From positions 1 to 14,968 of the forward strand of contig CABSLJ010000048.1 in assembly GCA_902478455.1 (NCBI GenBank): 14,968 nt of DNA, in the 5' to 3' direction. This DNA comes from an uncultured Oscillospiraceae bacterium (lineage in GTDB: Bacteria; Bacillota; Clostridia; Oscillospirales; Acutalibacteraceae). A program made the translations under genes and the position numbers. The notes beneath the pieces were generated by a model that was not told where the DNA came from, searched no databases, and saw only the letters and a list, made by a program, of their open reading frames with translations. Positions 1 through 7,871 of the stretch are shown piece after piece; within the stretch, counting starts at the first letter, position 1, and every line of letters begins with the position of its first letter.

Positions 1-1
1 G

Positions 2-490
2 GGGAGAGGACTTACCCAGAACACCCATTACGCCGAGCTTAACGAGGGCTTTTCCCCCTATAAGGTGGCTTCCCACCGCCATACGCCCGAGATGGAGCAG
101 ACCCTTTCCCGTCTGGCGGGGGAGAAGATTACGCTGACCTTTGTGCCCCATCTGCTGCCGGTCAACCGGGGAATCCTTTCCACCTGTTACGCGCGCCTGA
201 AACCCGGCGTGACCAAGGAACAAATCCGCGCGGCCTATGAGGAGATGTACGCGGGAGAGACCTTCATCCGTCTGCTGCCCGAGGGCAAAACGGCCGACAT
301 CAAAGCGGTGCGCTGCTCCAACTTCTGCGATATTTCCCTGCATGTCGATTCCCGCACCGGCACCTTTATCGTCGTGTCGGCCATCGACAACATGGTCAAG
401 GGCGCGGCGGGACAGGCCATCCAGAACATGAACCTCGCCTTCGGGCTGGAGGAAACCGCCGGACTGCTGTTCATTCCCCCCGCATTTTAA
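2..490 (+). CDS. argC: N-acetyl-gamma-glutamyl-phosphate reductase, 3' part (partial)
   Basis: The reading frame is open from the left edge (first full codon at 2) to TAA at 488-490, giving 162 residues of a protein normally about 345 aa. ArgC reduces N-acetylglutamyl phosphate to the semialdehyde with NADPH in cytoplasmic arginine synthesis. Visible family marks are GLTQNTHYAELNEGFSPYK near the left edge, SHRHTPEMEQ with the conserved active-site-region histidine, and a C-terminal NMNLAFGLEETAGL. The nucleotide-binding domain and catalytic cysteine lie outside the window. A GTG at 65 could be mistaken for a start, but homology to ArgC clearly continues upstream of it. It is the first visible gene of an argCJBDF operon, with argJ 40 bp downstream. 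Confidence 0.95.
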   Translation, partial: GRGLTQNTHYAELNEGFSPYKVASHRHTPEMEQTLSRLAGEKITLTFVPHLLPVNRGILSTCYARLKPGVTKEQIRAAYEEMYAGETFIRLLPEGKTADIKAVRCSNFCDISLHVDSRTGTFIVVSAIDNMVKGAAGQAIQNMNLAFGLEETAGLLFIPPAF

Positions 491-530
491 GGATATTTCG
501 TAGCGATAAGCTGATAGGAGAGATTTCGCC

Positions 531-1751
531 ATGTCTTTTCAGATGATTTCCGGCGGCGTGACCGCGGCCAAGGGCTTTACGGCCGCCGGCGTGCACTGCG
601 GCATCCGCAAGAATAAAAGCAAGCGCGACCTCGCGCTGATTTACAGCGGGAAGCCGTGCGCGGCGGCCGCCGTCTACACCAAGAATCTCGTCAAGGGTGC
701 GCCCCTTGCCGTGACCAAAAAGCACCTTGCAAACGGCACCGCGCAGGCGGTCATCTGCAACAGCGGCAACGCCAACACCTGCAATGCCGACGGCGAGCAA
801 AAGGCCGAGCGCATGTGCGAGCTGGCCGCCGCAGCTCTGGGGATCGACCCCGGAGAGGTTATCGTCGCCTCCACCGGCGTCATCGGCCAGGTGCTGCCCA
901 TCGAACCGATTGAGGCGGCTGTCCCGTCCCTCGCCGCCGCCCTCTCCAGGGACGGGGCCACCGACGCGGCCGAGGCCATCATGACGACCGACACCTACAA
1001 AAAGGAATTCGCCCTGGAAATCCCCATGGGCGGCGTCACCGTCACCCTGGGCGGCATGGCCAAGGGTTCGGGGATGATCCACCCCAACATGGCCACCATG
1101 CTCGGCTTCCTGACCACCGACGCCGCCGTCTCCGCCGAGCTTCTGCACGAAGCTCTTCTGGAGGCGGTCGAGCAGAGCTTCAATATGGTAAGCGTGGACG
1201 GAGACACCTCCACCAACGATATGGTTTGCATCCTCGCCTCGGGCGAGGCGAAAAACCCCGTGATCAACGAGAAAAATGAGGACTACGCCGCTTTCTGCAG
1301 GGCGCTGACCGCCCTGTGCAAGGCCATCTCCCGCGAGCTTGCGCGCGACGGCGAGGGCGCGACCAAGCTGCTCGTCTGCCGTGTTTCCGGTGCAAAGACG
1401 CTCGAGGACGCCAGAGGCGTGGCCAAGTCGGTCATCTGCTCGAGCCTTTTCAAGGCCGCCATGTTCGGCGCGGACGCCAACTGGGGCCGCGTGCTGTGCG
1501 CCATCGGCTATTCAGGCTGCGACGTGGACGTCTCCAAGGTCTCGGTCGCCTTTTCCTCGGAAAAGGGGAGCATACCGGTTTGTGAAAACGGGGCGGGCAT
1601 CGACTTTGACGAGGACGCCGCCAAGGAAATCCTTTTGTGCGGGGAAATCCTCATCGACGTCGGCCTGCACGACGGCGCTTATGCCGCCGAGGCCTACGGC
1701 TGCGACCTGACCTACGATTACGTCAAGATCAACGGCGATTACCGGACTTAA
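531..1751 (+). CDS. argJ: Glutamate N-acetyltransferase / amino-acid acetyltransferase (ornithine acetyltransferase)
   Basis: ArgJ moves the acetyl group from N-acetylornithine to glutamate, closing the acetyl cycle of arginine synthesis; many members also use acetyl-CoA. The 406-aa length is normal for the family. The autocleavage motif KGSGMIHPNMATMLGF is present; cleavage is expected between Ala188 and Thr189, leaving Thr189 as N-terminal nucleophile of the beta chain. Other family marks are CNSGNANTCN near residue 76 and GDTSTNDM near residue 224. The ATG at 531 is preceded by GGAG at 517-520. No argA or argE is visible here, which fits the cyclic pathway. Whether the enzyme is mono- or bifunctional cannot be read from the sequence. 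Confidence 0.96.
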   Translation: MSFQMISGGVTAAKGFTAAGVHCGIRKNKSKRDLALIYSGKPCAAAAVYTKNLVKGAPLAVTKKHLANGTAQAVICNSGNANTCNADGEQKAERMCELAAAALGIDPGEVIVASTGVIGQVLPIEPIEAAVPSLAAALSRDGATDAAEAIMTTDTYKKEFALEIPMGGVTVTLGGMAKGSGMIHPNMATMLGFLTTDAAVSAELLHEALLEAVEQSFNMVSVDGDTSTNDMVCILASGEAKNPVINEKNEDYAAFCRALTALCKAISRELARDGEGATKLLVCRVSGAKTLEDARGVAKSVICSSLFKAAMFGADANWGRVLCAIGYSGCDVDVSKVSVAFSSEKGSIPVCENGAGIDFDEDAAKEILLCGEILIDVGLHDGAYAAEAYGCDLTYDYVKINGDYRT

Positions 1752-1790
1752 CTTGGACATTTCCATTCGGCAAACAGGAGGAACCCGGCT

Positions 1791-2648
1791 GTGAACATCA
1801 ACAATACCGACAGAGCCCAGGTGCTCGTGCAGGCTCTGCCTTACATCCAGAAACTGGCGGGCAAGACCATTGTGGTCAAATACGGCGGCAACGCCATGAT
1901 TAGCCCCGAACTCAAGGACGCCGTCATCAACGACATCGTCCTCATGCGCACCGTGGGCATCAACGTCGTGCTGGTGCACGGCGGCGGCCCTGAAATCAGC
2001 GCCATGTTAAAGAAGATCGGCAAGGAAAGCCGCTTTGTGGGCGGTCTGCGCTATACCGATCAGGAGACGATGGACATCGTCCAGATGGTGCTTTCCGGCA
2101 AGGTCAACAAGGACCTCGCCCAGCTCTTTGAGCGCCACGGCGGCAAGGCGATGGGCATGTGCGGGCTCGACGGCCGCCTGCTCATGGCCGAAAAGATGGT
2201 CTCGGGCGAGGACCTCGGCTTTGTGGGAGACATCACCGAGGTCAACACTGGCATCGTTTCCGACGCCGTGGAGAAGGGCTACATCCCGATTGTGGCCACG
2301 GTGGCGGGGGGGTATCACGGCGAGGTGTACAACATCAACGCCGACATCGCCGCCGCCCGCATCGCCGCCGAGCTCGGCGCGCTCAAGCTCATTTTGATGA
2401 CCGATATCCAGGGCCTCCTGCGGGACAAGGAAGACGAATCCACCCTCATCCCGGTGGTCAACGTCAGCGAGGTGCCCAGCCTCAAGCGGGAGGGCATCAT
2501 TTCGGGCGGTATGATCCCCAAAATCGATTGCTGCGTGGAGGCGGTGCGCCGCGGCGTCAACCGCGCCCATATCATCGACGGCAGAACGCCCCATTCCATC
2601 CTGATCGAGCTCTTCACCGACGAAGGCATCGGCACCATGTTTTATTGA
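1791..2648 (+). CDS. argB: Acetylglutamate kinase
   Basis: ArgB phosphorylates N-acetylglutamate with ATP, the committed step when ArgJ recycles acetate. The 285-aa protein has the amino-acid-kinase motifs VVKYGGNAM (Lys30, Gly32-Gly33) and VLVHGGGPEIS (His63 onward), and a late GGMIPKI motif. It starts with GTG, placed 9 nt after a perfect AGGAGG at 1776-1781. About 25 residues precede the first kinase strand, including a helix-like NTDRAQVLVQALPYIQKL segment. In this family that N-terminal helix marks the arginine-inhibited hexameric type, so feedback inhibition by arginine is likely (inference). The gene follows argJ by 39 bp. Confidence 0.96.
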   Translation: MNINNTDRAQVLVQALPYIQKLAGKTIVVKYGGNAMISPELKDAVINDIVLMRTVGINVVLVHGGGPEISAMLKKIGKESRFVGGLRYTDQETMDIVQMVLSGKVNKDLAQLFERHGGKAMGMCGLDGRLLMAEKMVSGEDLGFVGDITEVNTGIVSDAVEKGYIPIVATVAGGYHGEVYNINADIAAARIAAELGALKLILMTDIQGLLRDKEDESTLIPVVNVSEVPSLKREGIISGGMIPKIDCCVEAVRRGVNRAHIIDGRTPHSILIELFTDEGIGTMFY

Positions 2649-2718
2649 TCCATCGTCCGGGGCCTGCTGCTTGCAGCATCCGTCTCCGGTCCATCAATCC
2701 AAAAAGGCGGTGGTCTGC

Positions 2719-3900
2719 GTGACCTTTGAAGAAATCCGGAAGACCGAACACGAATCGATGATGCCCACCTACGGCCGCTTCCCCGTGGCTCTGGTCAGCG
2801 GCAAGGGGGCCGCCGCGCTCGACACCGAGGGCAAGACCTACATCGATTTCACCAGCGGCATCGGCGTCAATTCGCTGGGCTACAGCGACCCGGCCTGGGC
2901 CGCGGCCGTCGCCCGGCAGGCGGGAACCCTCCAGCACATCTCCAACCTTTACTACAGTCCCGTGCAGACCGAGCTGGCCCGCCGGCTCTGTGAAATCACC
3001 GGATTTGACAAGGTCTTCCTCTGCAACTCGGGGGCCGAGGCCAACGAATGCGCCATCAAGCTGGCCCGTAAATACAGCGCCGAAAAATACGGCAGGCAGC
3101 GCACGAAGATCATCACCCTGCAAAATTCCTTCCACGGCCGGACGGTCACCACCCTTGCGGCCACCGGACAGGAGCACTACCATGAATATTTCTATCCCTT
3201 TACCGAGGGCTTTGCCTACGCGGAGGCCAACTCCATGGAAAGCCTCAGGGCATTGGCGGACGAAAACACCTGCGCTCTTTTCATGGAGCTGATCCAGGGG
3301 GAGGGCGGCGTGCTGCCGCTCGAGCCGGAATACGTCCGCGCGGCGGCCGCCTTCTGCGCCGAGCGGGACATTCTCTTCATGGTCGACGAGGTGCAGACCG
3401 GCGTCGCCCGCACGGGCAGCTTCTATTGCTTTGAACAGTTCGGCGTCAGGCCGGACGTCGTCACCTCGGCCAAGGGTCTCGGCGGCGGCCTGCCCATCGG
3501 CGCTTGTCTTTGCAGGGAGGGCCTGGGCGCCGTGCTCGGCGCCGGCCAGCACGGCACCACCTTCGGCGGCAACCCGGTCGCCTGCGCCGGCGCGCTCGAG
3601 GTGCTCTCCCGTGTGGGGAACGCCGCCTTCTGCGAGGAGGTAAAGGCCAAGGGGCGGTATGTCCGGGAGAAGCTCGCCGCCATGCCGGGGATTTCCGCGG
3701 TGCGGGGCATGGGCCTCATGCTGGGCGCGCTGCCGGAAAAGAACAACGCCAAGGAAGTCGCCTCCGCCTGCGTGCAGAACGGCCTTCTGGTGCTGACCGC
3801 CAAGGAAGCCCTGCGCTTCCTGCCGCCCCTTACCATCACCTATGAGGAAATAGACCGCGGACTCGCGATTCTGGAAAAAACCATTCAGGAGGTCAAATGA
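2719..3900 (+). CDS. argD: Acetylornithine aminotransferase
   Basis: ArgD is a class-III PLP aminotransferase converting N-acetylglutamate semialdehyde to N-acetylornithine with glutamate as donor. From GTG at 2719 it is 393 aa, the usual size. Visible marks: NSGAEANECAIKLAR, the nucleotide-binding FMVDEVQTG segment, and SAKGLGGGLPIGA with the PLP lysine at residue 252. The frame is open upstream to a TTG at 2671, but the family N-terminus matches MTFEEIRK and an AAGGCGG element at 2704-2710 precedes the GTG at 2719, so that start is preferred. The enzyme may also act as succinyldiaminopimelate aminotransferase, as in some bacteria. Its stop codon overlaps the argF start, implying translational coupling. 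Confidence 0.95.
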   Translation: MTFEEIRKTEHESMMPTYGRFPVALVSGKGAAALDTEGKTYIDFTSGIGVNSLGYSDPAWAAAVARQAGTLQHISNLYYSPVQTELARRLCEITGFDKVFLCNSGAEANECAIKLARKYSAEKYGRQRTKIITLQNSFHGRTVTTLAATGQEHYHEYFYPFTEGFAYAEANSMESLRALADENTCALFMELIQGEGGVLPLEPEYVRAAAAFCAERDILFMVDEVQTGVARTGSFYCFEQFGVRPDVVTSAKGLGGGLPIGACLCREGLGAVLGAGQHGTTFGGNPVACAGALEVLSRVGNAAFCEEVKAKGRYVREKLAAMPGISAVRGMGLMLGALPEKNNAKEVASACVQNGLLVLTAKEALRFLPPLTITYEEIDRGLAILEKTIQEVK

Positions 3901-4814
3901 TGAAACATTTGCTCAAGCTGCTCGATCTCTCCACCGAGGAGATCGGCGGAATTCTCAACCTGGCCGACCAGCTCAAGTATGAGCTCAAGCACGGCATCCC
4001 GCACAGGCATCTTGCCGGAAAGACCCTGGGAATGATCTTCCAGAAGGCGTCCACCCGCACTCGCGTCTCCTTTGAGGTGGGCATGTACCAGCTGGGCGGC
4101 TACCCGCTCTTCCTTTCGGCCGGAGACATGCAGATCGGCCGCGGCGAGCCGGTGGAGGACACCGCCCGCGTCCTCTCCCGTTATCTCGACGGCATTATGA
4201 TCCGCACCTTCGCTCAGGAGGAGGTCGAGGCCCTCGCCGCGCACGGCGGCATTCCGATCATCAACGGCTTAACCGACTTCTGCCACCCCTGCCAGGTGCT
4301 GGCCGACCTGATGACCATCCGGGAGTTCAAGGGCAAGCTCGACGGCCTCAAGATGTGCTTCATCGGGGACGGCAACAACATGATGAATTCGCTGATTGTC
4401 GGCTGTCTCAAGATGGGGATGGCCGTCTCGGTCGCCTGCCCGGCGGGCTACGACCCGGACGAACGCGTGCTGGCCTTTGCTAAAAATTATCCCTGCTTTG
4501 CCCTCTGCCGCGACCCGAAGGAGGCCGCTGCCGATGCCGACGTGATGATCACCGACGTATGGGCGTCCATGGGCCAGGAGGGCGAGGCCGAAAAGCGCCG
4601 GGCCGCCTTTGAGGGCTTCCAGATCAATTCCGAGCTTATGGCGCTTGCCAAGCCGGACGCTATGGTCCAGCACTGCCTGCCCGCCCACCGCGGCGAGGAG
4701 ATCACCGCCGAGGTGTTTGAGGCGCATGCGAACGAAATCTTCGAGGAGGCGGAAAACCGCCTGCATGCCCAGAAGGCAGTGCTCGTCAAACTGCTGGGCA
4801 ATCCGCAGGAGTAA
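3900..4814 (+). CDS. argF: Ornithine carbamoyltransferase
   Basis: ArgF joins carbamoyl phosphate and ornithine to make citrulline. The 304-aa protein has the carbamoyl-phosphate motif STRTR (51-55), HPCQ (129-132), the ornithine-binding DVWASMG loop (Asp219, Ser223-Gly225) and HCLPAHRGEE with catalytic Cys259. These identify an ornithine enzyme rather than aspartate carbamoyltransferase. There are two adjacent ATGs at 3897 and 3900. The AGGAGG at 3887-3892 lies 7 nt from the second and only 4 nt from the first, so 3900 is chosen; the other start adds one Met. The gene overlaps argD and is the last of the operon, followed by a strong terminator. argG and argH are not in the window. Confidence 0.95.
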   Translation: MKHLLKLLDLSTEEIGGILNLADQLKYELKHGIPHRHLAGKTLGMIFQKASTRTRVSFEVGMYQLGGYPLFLSAGDMQIGRGEPVEDTARVLSRYLDGIMIRTFAQEEVEALAAHGGIPIINGLTDFCHPCQVLADLMTIREFKGKLDGLKMCFIGDGNNMMNSLIVGCLKMGMAVSVACPAGYDPDERVLAFAKNYPCFALCRDPKEAAADADVMITDVWASMGQEGEAEKRRAAFEGFQINSELMALAKPDAMVQHCLPAHRGEEITAEVFEAHANEIFEEAENRLHAQKAVLVKLLGNPQE

Positions 4815-4837
4815 ACCCGCGGCGAACAGGAAACGCT

Positions 4838-4870
4838 AAAGAGGCGCCGGAGCTTCCGGCGCCTCTTTTT
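4838..4870 (+). terminator. Rho-independent terminator of the arg operon
   Basis: A perfect 10-bp stem, GAGGCGCCGG paired with CCGGCGCCTC around a 5-nt AGCTT loop, is followed by five T residues. Flanking AAA and TTT extend the pairing to 13 bp. It starts 23 bp after the argF stop. The A-run on the left side means it could also stop transcription coming from the - strand holin gene. Confidence 0.92.
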
Positions 4871-5120
4871 GGTGGGGGAAAGCGTACGGTCCGCATTCAG
4901 AAGGAAGCAGGCTGCGGAAATCTACACATGCGAAGGCGCGTCCGGGACCAGGCAGAACCGCCGGAGAGAAATGCCCGGTTATGCGTGGCGGAGTATGCTC
5001 TGTTTTGACGGCCTTGATCGAGCTTGGGAGACCAGGATGGCGGTTGGTATCTCCGGGAGCCTTATCCACCGCTTTTGAAGCGTTCCTGAGCGGAAGAAAA
5101 TATTCGGAAAAAATCCAATC

Positions 5121-5525
5121 TTATTGCCCCTTTTGCTGCTCCTGCTGCTGCGCCGCCTGCGACTGCGCCTGGACGGTCTGCGCGTCCGCCGGTCCAGCGG
5201 CCCCGTCCTGCTTTGCGGCCCCGTCCTGCGCGGGATTCTGAGCGGAGGCGCCGTCCGGGGATTTTTTGCTGCAGCGGACCAGTTCCATCCCCTGCTTGCC
5301 GAGCTGGTGGGCATAAACGCTTACTCCCGACACGATAACGCCTTGGAGCGTTGCGTCGATGCTCCAACCGAGGATCAGATTGCAGGCGACAATACCGATC
5401 ACGCTCAGAATATAGGGGATGCTCCAGTTGGGAAGACGAGGCGTCTGCTTGAGCGCCATGCCGATCAACAGCAGAGCAGCCGAGACGATATATACATTTT
5501 TGCTTAAGAAATCAGCGAATTCCAT
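5121..5525 (-). CDS. Holin-like small membrane protein (phage holin Hol44 / superfamily V type)
   Basis: A 134-aa protein with three hydrophobic segments: about residues 11-25 (VYIVSAALLLIGMAL), 36-54 (SIPYILSVIGIVACNLILGW) and 59-73 (TLQGVIVSGVSVYAHQLG). The layout, with LKQTPRLPNWSIPYIL between helices 1 and 2, resembles small phage holins annotated as Phage_holin_5_2/Hol44. Such proteins form membrane pores that release endolysin. The C-terminal tail of about 50 residues is rich in Gln, Ala and Asp and is probably cytoplasmic and disordered. The ATG at 5525 is chosen because AGGAGG at 5539-5544 sits upstream of it; the frame extends 43 codons further but that stretch lacks family features and crosses the promoter. 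No endolysin or other phage gene is adjacent, so this is a solitary copy and its role is unknown. Confidence 0.75.
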   Translation of the reverse strand: MEFADFLSKNVYIVSAALLLIGMALKQTPRLPNWSIPYILSVIGIVACNLILGWSIDATLQGVIVSGVSVYAHQLGKQGMELVRCSKKSPDGASAQNPAQDGAAKQDGAAGPADAQTVQAQSQAAQQQEQQKGQ

Positions 5526-5552
5526 GGATTCAACTTCACCTCCTGTTGCCAT

Positions 5553-5580
5553 ATTATGCGGATGAAGCGCCTTTTGGCAA
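5553..5580 (-). promoter_or_regulatory. Sigma-70-type promoter for the holin-like gene
   Basis: Read on the - strand, TTGCCA (5575-5580) and CATAAT (5553-5558) are separated by 16 nt. The predicted start, near 5546, is just upstream of the ribosome-binding site at 5539-5544. It is divergent from the rlmA promoter. Confidence 0.6.
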
Positions 5581-5592
5581 GGGCACACACGC

Positions 5593-5621
5593 TTGCATCG
5601 CGCCTCGGCTTGGGTTACAAT
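5593..5621 (+). promoter_or_regulatory. Sigma-70-type promoter for rlmA
   Basis: TTGCAT (5593-5598) and TACAAT (5616-5621) are separated by 17 nt. The predicted start near 5628 leaves a leader of about 25 nt to the ATG at 5653. Confidence 0.65.
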
Positions 5622-5652
5622 ACAGAAAGGAATCCGGCTAGGAGGAAAACAC

Positions 5653-6498
5653 ATGGAGCTATTTTGCTGCCCTGTCTGTGGGGAGATTCTGCAAAGGGAG
5701 GAGCATACCTACCGCTGCGCACACGGCCATTGCTATGACCGCGCAAAGAGCGGCTATGTCAACCTTCTGCTGCCCAATCAAAAGCATTCCAAGGTTCCGG
5801 GGGACAACAAGCTCATGGTGCGCGCCCGCAGCGGATTTCTGAACCGCGGCTATTACCGCCCGCTGGCCGACGCCGTCTGTGAGGAGGCCGTCACGGCGCT
5901 CGCCGAACGCCGCGCTTTGGGGAAAGGGGAGAAACCCGTCCTGCTCGACTGCGGCTGCGGGGAGGGGTACTACACCGCCCTGGTGGAGAGTGCCCTCCGG
6001 GAAGCGGGGGAGTCCGCCGCGCTCTTTGGAGTGGATATCTCCAAGCTTGCCGCCGATGCCGCCGCCAAGCGCACCAAAACTGTCTCCTTCGCCGCGGCGA
6101 GCGTCTTTCGTCTGCCGGTTCCAGATGCCAGCTGCGATCTGCTGCTCCACCTCTTCGCTCCCTATTGCGGAGAGGAGTTCCGGCGCGTGCTCAAGCCGGA
6201 CGGCTGCTATCTGATGGTCATCCCCGGCGAACGGCATCTTTGGTCGCTCAAACGGGCGGTCTATGAGCGCCCCTATCCCAACGAGGTCAAAGATACACAA
6301 CTGCCGGGCTTTTCCCTGCTGCGCCGCCGGACGGTGGCATACACCCTTTCGCTTGATAATCCCGACGATATCCTCCATCTCTTCCAGATGACGCCTTATT
6401 ATTACAAGACCTCGCGGGAGGACGCGGCGCGCGTGGAGCGGCTCTCCGCGCTGGAAACCGAGATTCAGTTTGAGCTTCTGCTCTACCGCCGGGCGTAA
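5653..6498 (+). CDS. rlmA: 23S rRNA (guanine-N1)-methyltransferase, RlmA family
   Basis: A 281-aa SAM-dependent methyltransferase of the RlmA family, which methylates N1 of a guanine in 23S rRNA helix 35 (G745 or G748 type). The N-terminus carries the expected zinc site: Cys6-x2-Cys9 and Cys23-x3-His27, followed by the family segment YDRAKSGYVNLLLPNQKHSK. The SAM-binding motif LLDCGCGEGYY is at residues 97-107 and a FGVDISK acidic-loop motif follows. The ATG at 5653 has AGGAGG 7 nt upstream; upstream in-frame codons overlap the promoter and are excluded. Gram-positive RlmA(II) members can affect macrolide or lincosamide susceptibility. Which guanine is modified cannot be told here. Confidence 0.88.
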   Translation: MELFCCPVCGEILQREEHTYRCAHGHCYDRAKSGYVNLLLPNQKHSKVPGDNKLMVRARSGFLNRGYYRPLADAVCEEAVTALAERRALGKGEKPVLLDCGCGEGYYTALVESALREAGESAALFGVDISKLAADAAAKRTKTVSFAAASVFRLPVPDASCDLLLHLFAPYCGEEFRRVLKPDGCYLMVIPGERHLWSLKRAVYERPYPNEVKDTQLPGFSLLRRRTVAYTLSLDNPDDILHLFQMTPYYYKTSREDAARVERLSALETEIQFELLLYRRA

Positions 6499-6601
6499 AG
6501 CGGCGTGCGGCAGGGGCTTTCTGTTTTAAAAGCCGCGCCGCCCCCGCGAAAACGGGACGGATAAAATACCCTGAACAAAATTTACGGAAAGAGGAAACGC
6601 T

Positions 6602-7357
6602 ATGAAATACGGAATCGTCTGCGCCATGCCGCAGGAAATCGCCCTCATTGAAAAGGACCTGCGGCGGTCATCTTCCCGCACCGTCGCCGGCCGGGACTTC
6701 CTGGAGGGGGAGCTGTACGGCCGGGAGGTGGTGCTCGTCATGTCCCGCATCGGCAAGGTGGCGGCGGCGATGACCGCCACACTGCTGCTCGGCGTCTTCG
6801 GCGTTGACCGCATCCTGCTGTGCGGCACGGCGGGCGGCATCGCGCCCGGCCTGCATGTGGGAGATTTTGTCGTGGGGGACAGAAGCGTCCAGCACGACTT
6901 TGACGCTTCGGAATCGGGACCCTTTATCGTCCCGCTGCTTGATGTGGCCTACTTTCCCTCGGACGCCGCGATGAGCGATGCCCTCTTCGCCGCTGTGGAA
7001 GACTACCTGCATGCGGACTTTGCGCGCGACGTACCCGAAGCCCATTTCAGGGCCTTCGGCATTACCGCCCCCAGGGTGGTGCGCGGCGTGATTGCCTCCG
7101 GGGACGAATTTGTCTGCCGCCGCGAACGCAGGGAATGGCTCGCGGAAAACGTGGAGGACATCCGCTGCGTGGAGATGGAGGGCGCCGCAATGGCGCAGGT
7201 GTGCTACGAATTCGGCGTGCCCTTCGCGCTGATTCGCGTCGTCTCGGACGGCGCGGACGACGCCTCCCCGGTCGACTTTGACGTCTTCGTCGAAGAGGCG
7301 GCCAGCCACTTCACCCGCGGCGTGGTGAAAGCCTATCTGTCGCGCGCGGAGGATTGA
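6602..7357 (+). CDS. mtnN: 5'-methylthioadenosine/S-adenosylhomocysteine nucleosidase
   Basis: MtnN hydrolyses methylthioadenosine and S-adenosylhomocysteine to adenine plus the thioribose product, clearing by-products of SAM-using enzymes such as the neighbouring methyltransferase. The protein is 251 aa, slightly longer than the usual 230. It matches the family at the N-terminal MPQEIALI with Glu12, at LCGTAGGIAPGLHVGD, at VEMEGAAMAQV with the ribose-binding Glu193, and at VVSDGAD with the catalytic Asp216. GAGG at 6591-6594 precedes the ATG. An extra segment of roughly 20 residues around YFPSDAAMSDALFAAVEDYL is more divergent. It lies 103 bp after rlmA, with a bidirectional terminator downstream. 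Confidence 0.9.
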   Translation: MKYGIVCAMPQEIALIEKDLRRSSSRTVAGRDFLEGELYGREVVLVMSRIGKVAAAMTATLLLGVFGVDRILLCGTAGGIAPGLHVGDFVVGDRSVQHDFDASESGPFIVPLLDVAYFPSDAAMSDALFAAVEDYLHADFARDVPEAHFRAFGITAPRVVRGVIASGDEFVCRRERREWLAENVEDIRCVEMEGAAMAQVCYEFGVPFALIRVVSDGADDASPVDFDVFVEEAASHFTRGVVKAYLSRAED

Positions 7358-7414
7358 TCCGCGGCTCTCGTGAAAATCCGTTCGGCGCAAAACTGCCCGA
7401 AATCCCATACACAG

Positions 7415-7473
7415 AAAAAGCAGAAACACCCCCGGAAACGGTATGCGGCTGCCGTTGTCCGGGGGCGTTTCTG
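7415..7473. terminator. Long hairpin terminator between convergent mtnN and the Xre-type gene
   Basis: CAGAAAC-A-CCCCCGG (7421-7435) pairs with CCGGGGG-C-GTTTCTG (7459-7473), with one mismatch near the centre of the arm. On the - strand it is followed by a run of five T (7415-7419), so it best serves the Xre-type gene; on the + strand the T-run is weak. Confidence 0.7.
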
Positions 7474-7513
7474 TTAGCTTGAGGGATGGACTGTAAAAAG
7501 TCCATAGGAGGGC

Positions 7514-7735
7514 TTATTTGGAAAAAAGGTCTTTTACCGGAACGCCCAACGCGTTGGCGAGCGCAAAGAGCGTATCGGTGGAGATGCCGGTGTTGGCGTT
7601 TTCGATTCGACTGATGGTTTCATAGTTTACGTTCATTTTATCGGCAAGCTGCTGCTGGGTCATCCCCTTGGCCCGCCTGTAATAAGAAACAGCAAGTCCC
7701 AAATCCCGATATTTATCGTAATGTTCACCCTTCAT
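7514..7735 (-). CDS. Small Xre-family helix-turn-helix regulator
   Basis: A 73-aa protein that is almost entirely one HTH_3 (Cro/C1) domain: YRRAKGMTQQQLADKMNVN (helices 1-2), YETISRIENANTGISTDT (recognition helix and turn) and LFALANALGVPVKDLFSK. It is expected to bind DNA as a dimer. An ATG 7 codons upstream (7756) overlaps a TATAAT box, so the ATG at 7735 is preferred; it has AGGTGG 6 nt upstream. No obvious target or partner gene (toxin, phage) is adjacent, except the small - strand gene upstream. A 7-bp inverted repeat (ATGGACT/AGTCCAT, 7486-7505) follows the stop. Confidence 0.85.
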   Translation of the reverse strand: MKGEHYDKYRDLGLAVSYYRRAKGMTQQQLADKMNVNYETISRIENANTGISTDTLFALANALGVPVKDLFSK

Positions 7736-7754
7736 TTCCGACCACCTGAGAACC

Positions 7755-7760
7755 ATTATA
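7755..7760 (-). promoter_or_regulatory. -10 box (TATAAT) of the Xre-type gene
   Basis: A perfect TATAAT on the - strand, 19 nt upstream of the chosen ATG. The -35 region at about 7778-7783 reads TGTTCC, a poor match, so the promoter may need an activator. Confidence 0.5.
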
Positions 7761-7838
7761 AATGATTTAAGCGTCCGGGAACACCGAATGGCATGTCATA
7801 AAATCCACATGCAGTGTAGAATTTCATGCGTTCGCCGG

Positions 7839-7871
7839 AAAAGCCGCCCTATTCGTTGGAATAAGGCGGCT
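7839..7871 (-). terminator. Terminator overlapping the end of the 57-aa gene
   Basis: On the - strand AGCCGCCTT (7863-7871) pairs with AGGGCGGCT (7842-7850) with a G-U pair, and the stem is followed by TTTT. The stop codon of the small gene lies in the right arm. Confidence 0.65.

Noticed and set aside
471..1148. - strand ORF (225 aa) opposite argJ
   Set aside because: It is a Gly/His/Asp-rich antisense reading of argJ codons, with no family features.
2614..3552. Long - strand ORF (312 aa) opposite argD
   Set aside because: It is a GC-rich shadow of argD with low-complexity composition, no ribosome-binding site and no recognisable domain.
4836..5069. Small - strand ORF between argF and the holin gene
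   Set aside because: It overlaps the terminator hairpin and has no ribosome-binding site or recognisable fold; I see no gene in 4871-5120.
4871..5580. Prophage remnant
   Set aside because: Only the holin-like gene suggests a phage; no attachment site, integrase, lysin or structural gene is present in the window.
6499..6601. Terminator or promoter between rlmA and mtnN
   Set aside because: GGCTTT/AAAGCC pairing and a TAAAAT at 6562 exist, but no stem with T-run and no acceptable -35 box could be supported.
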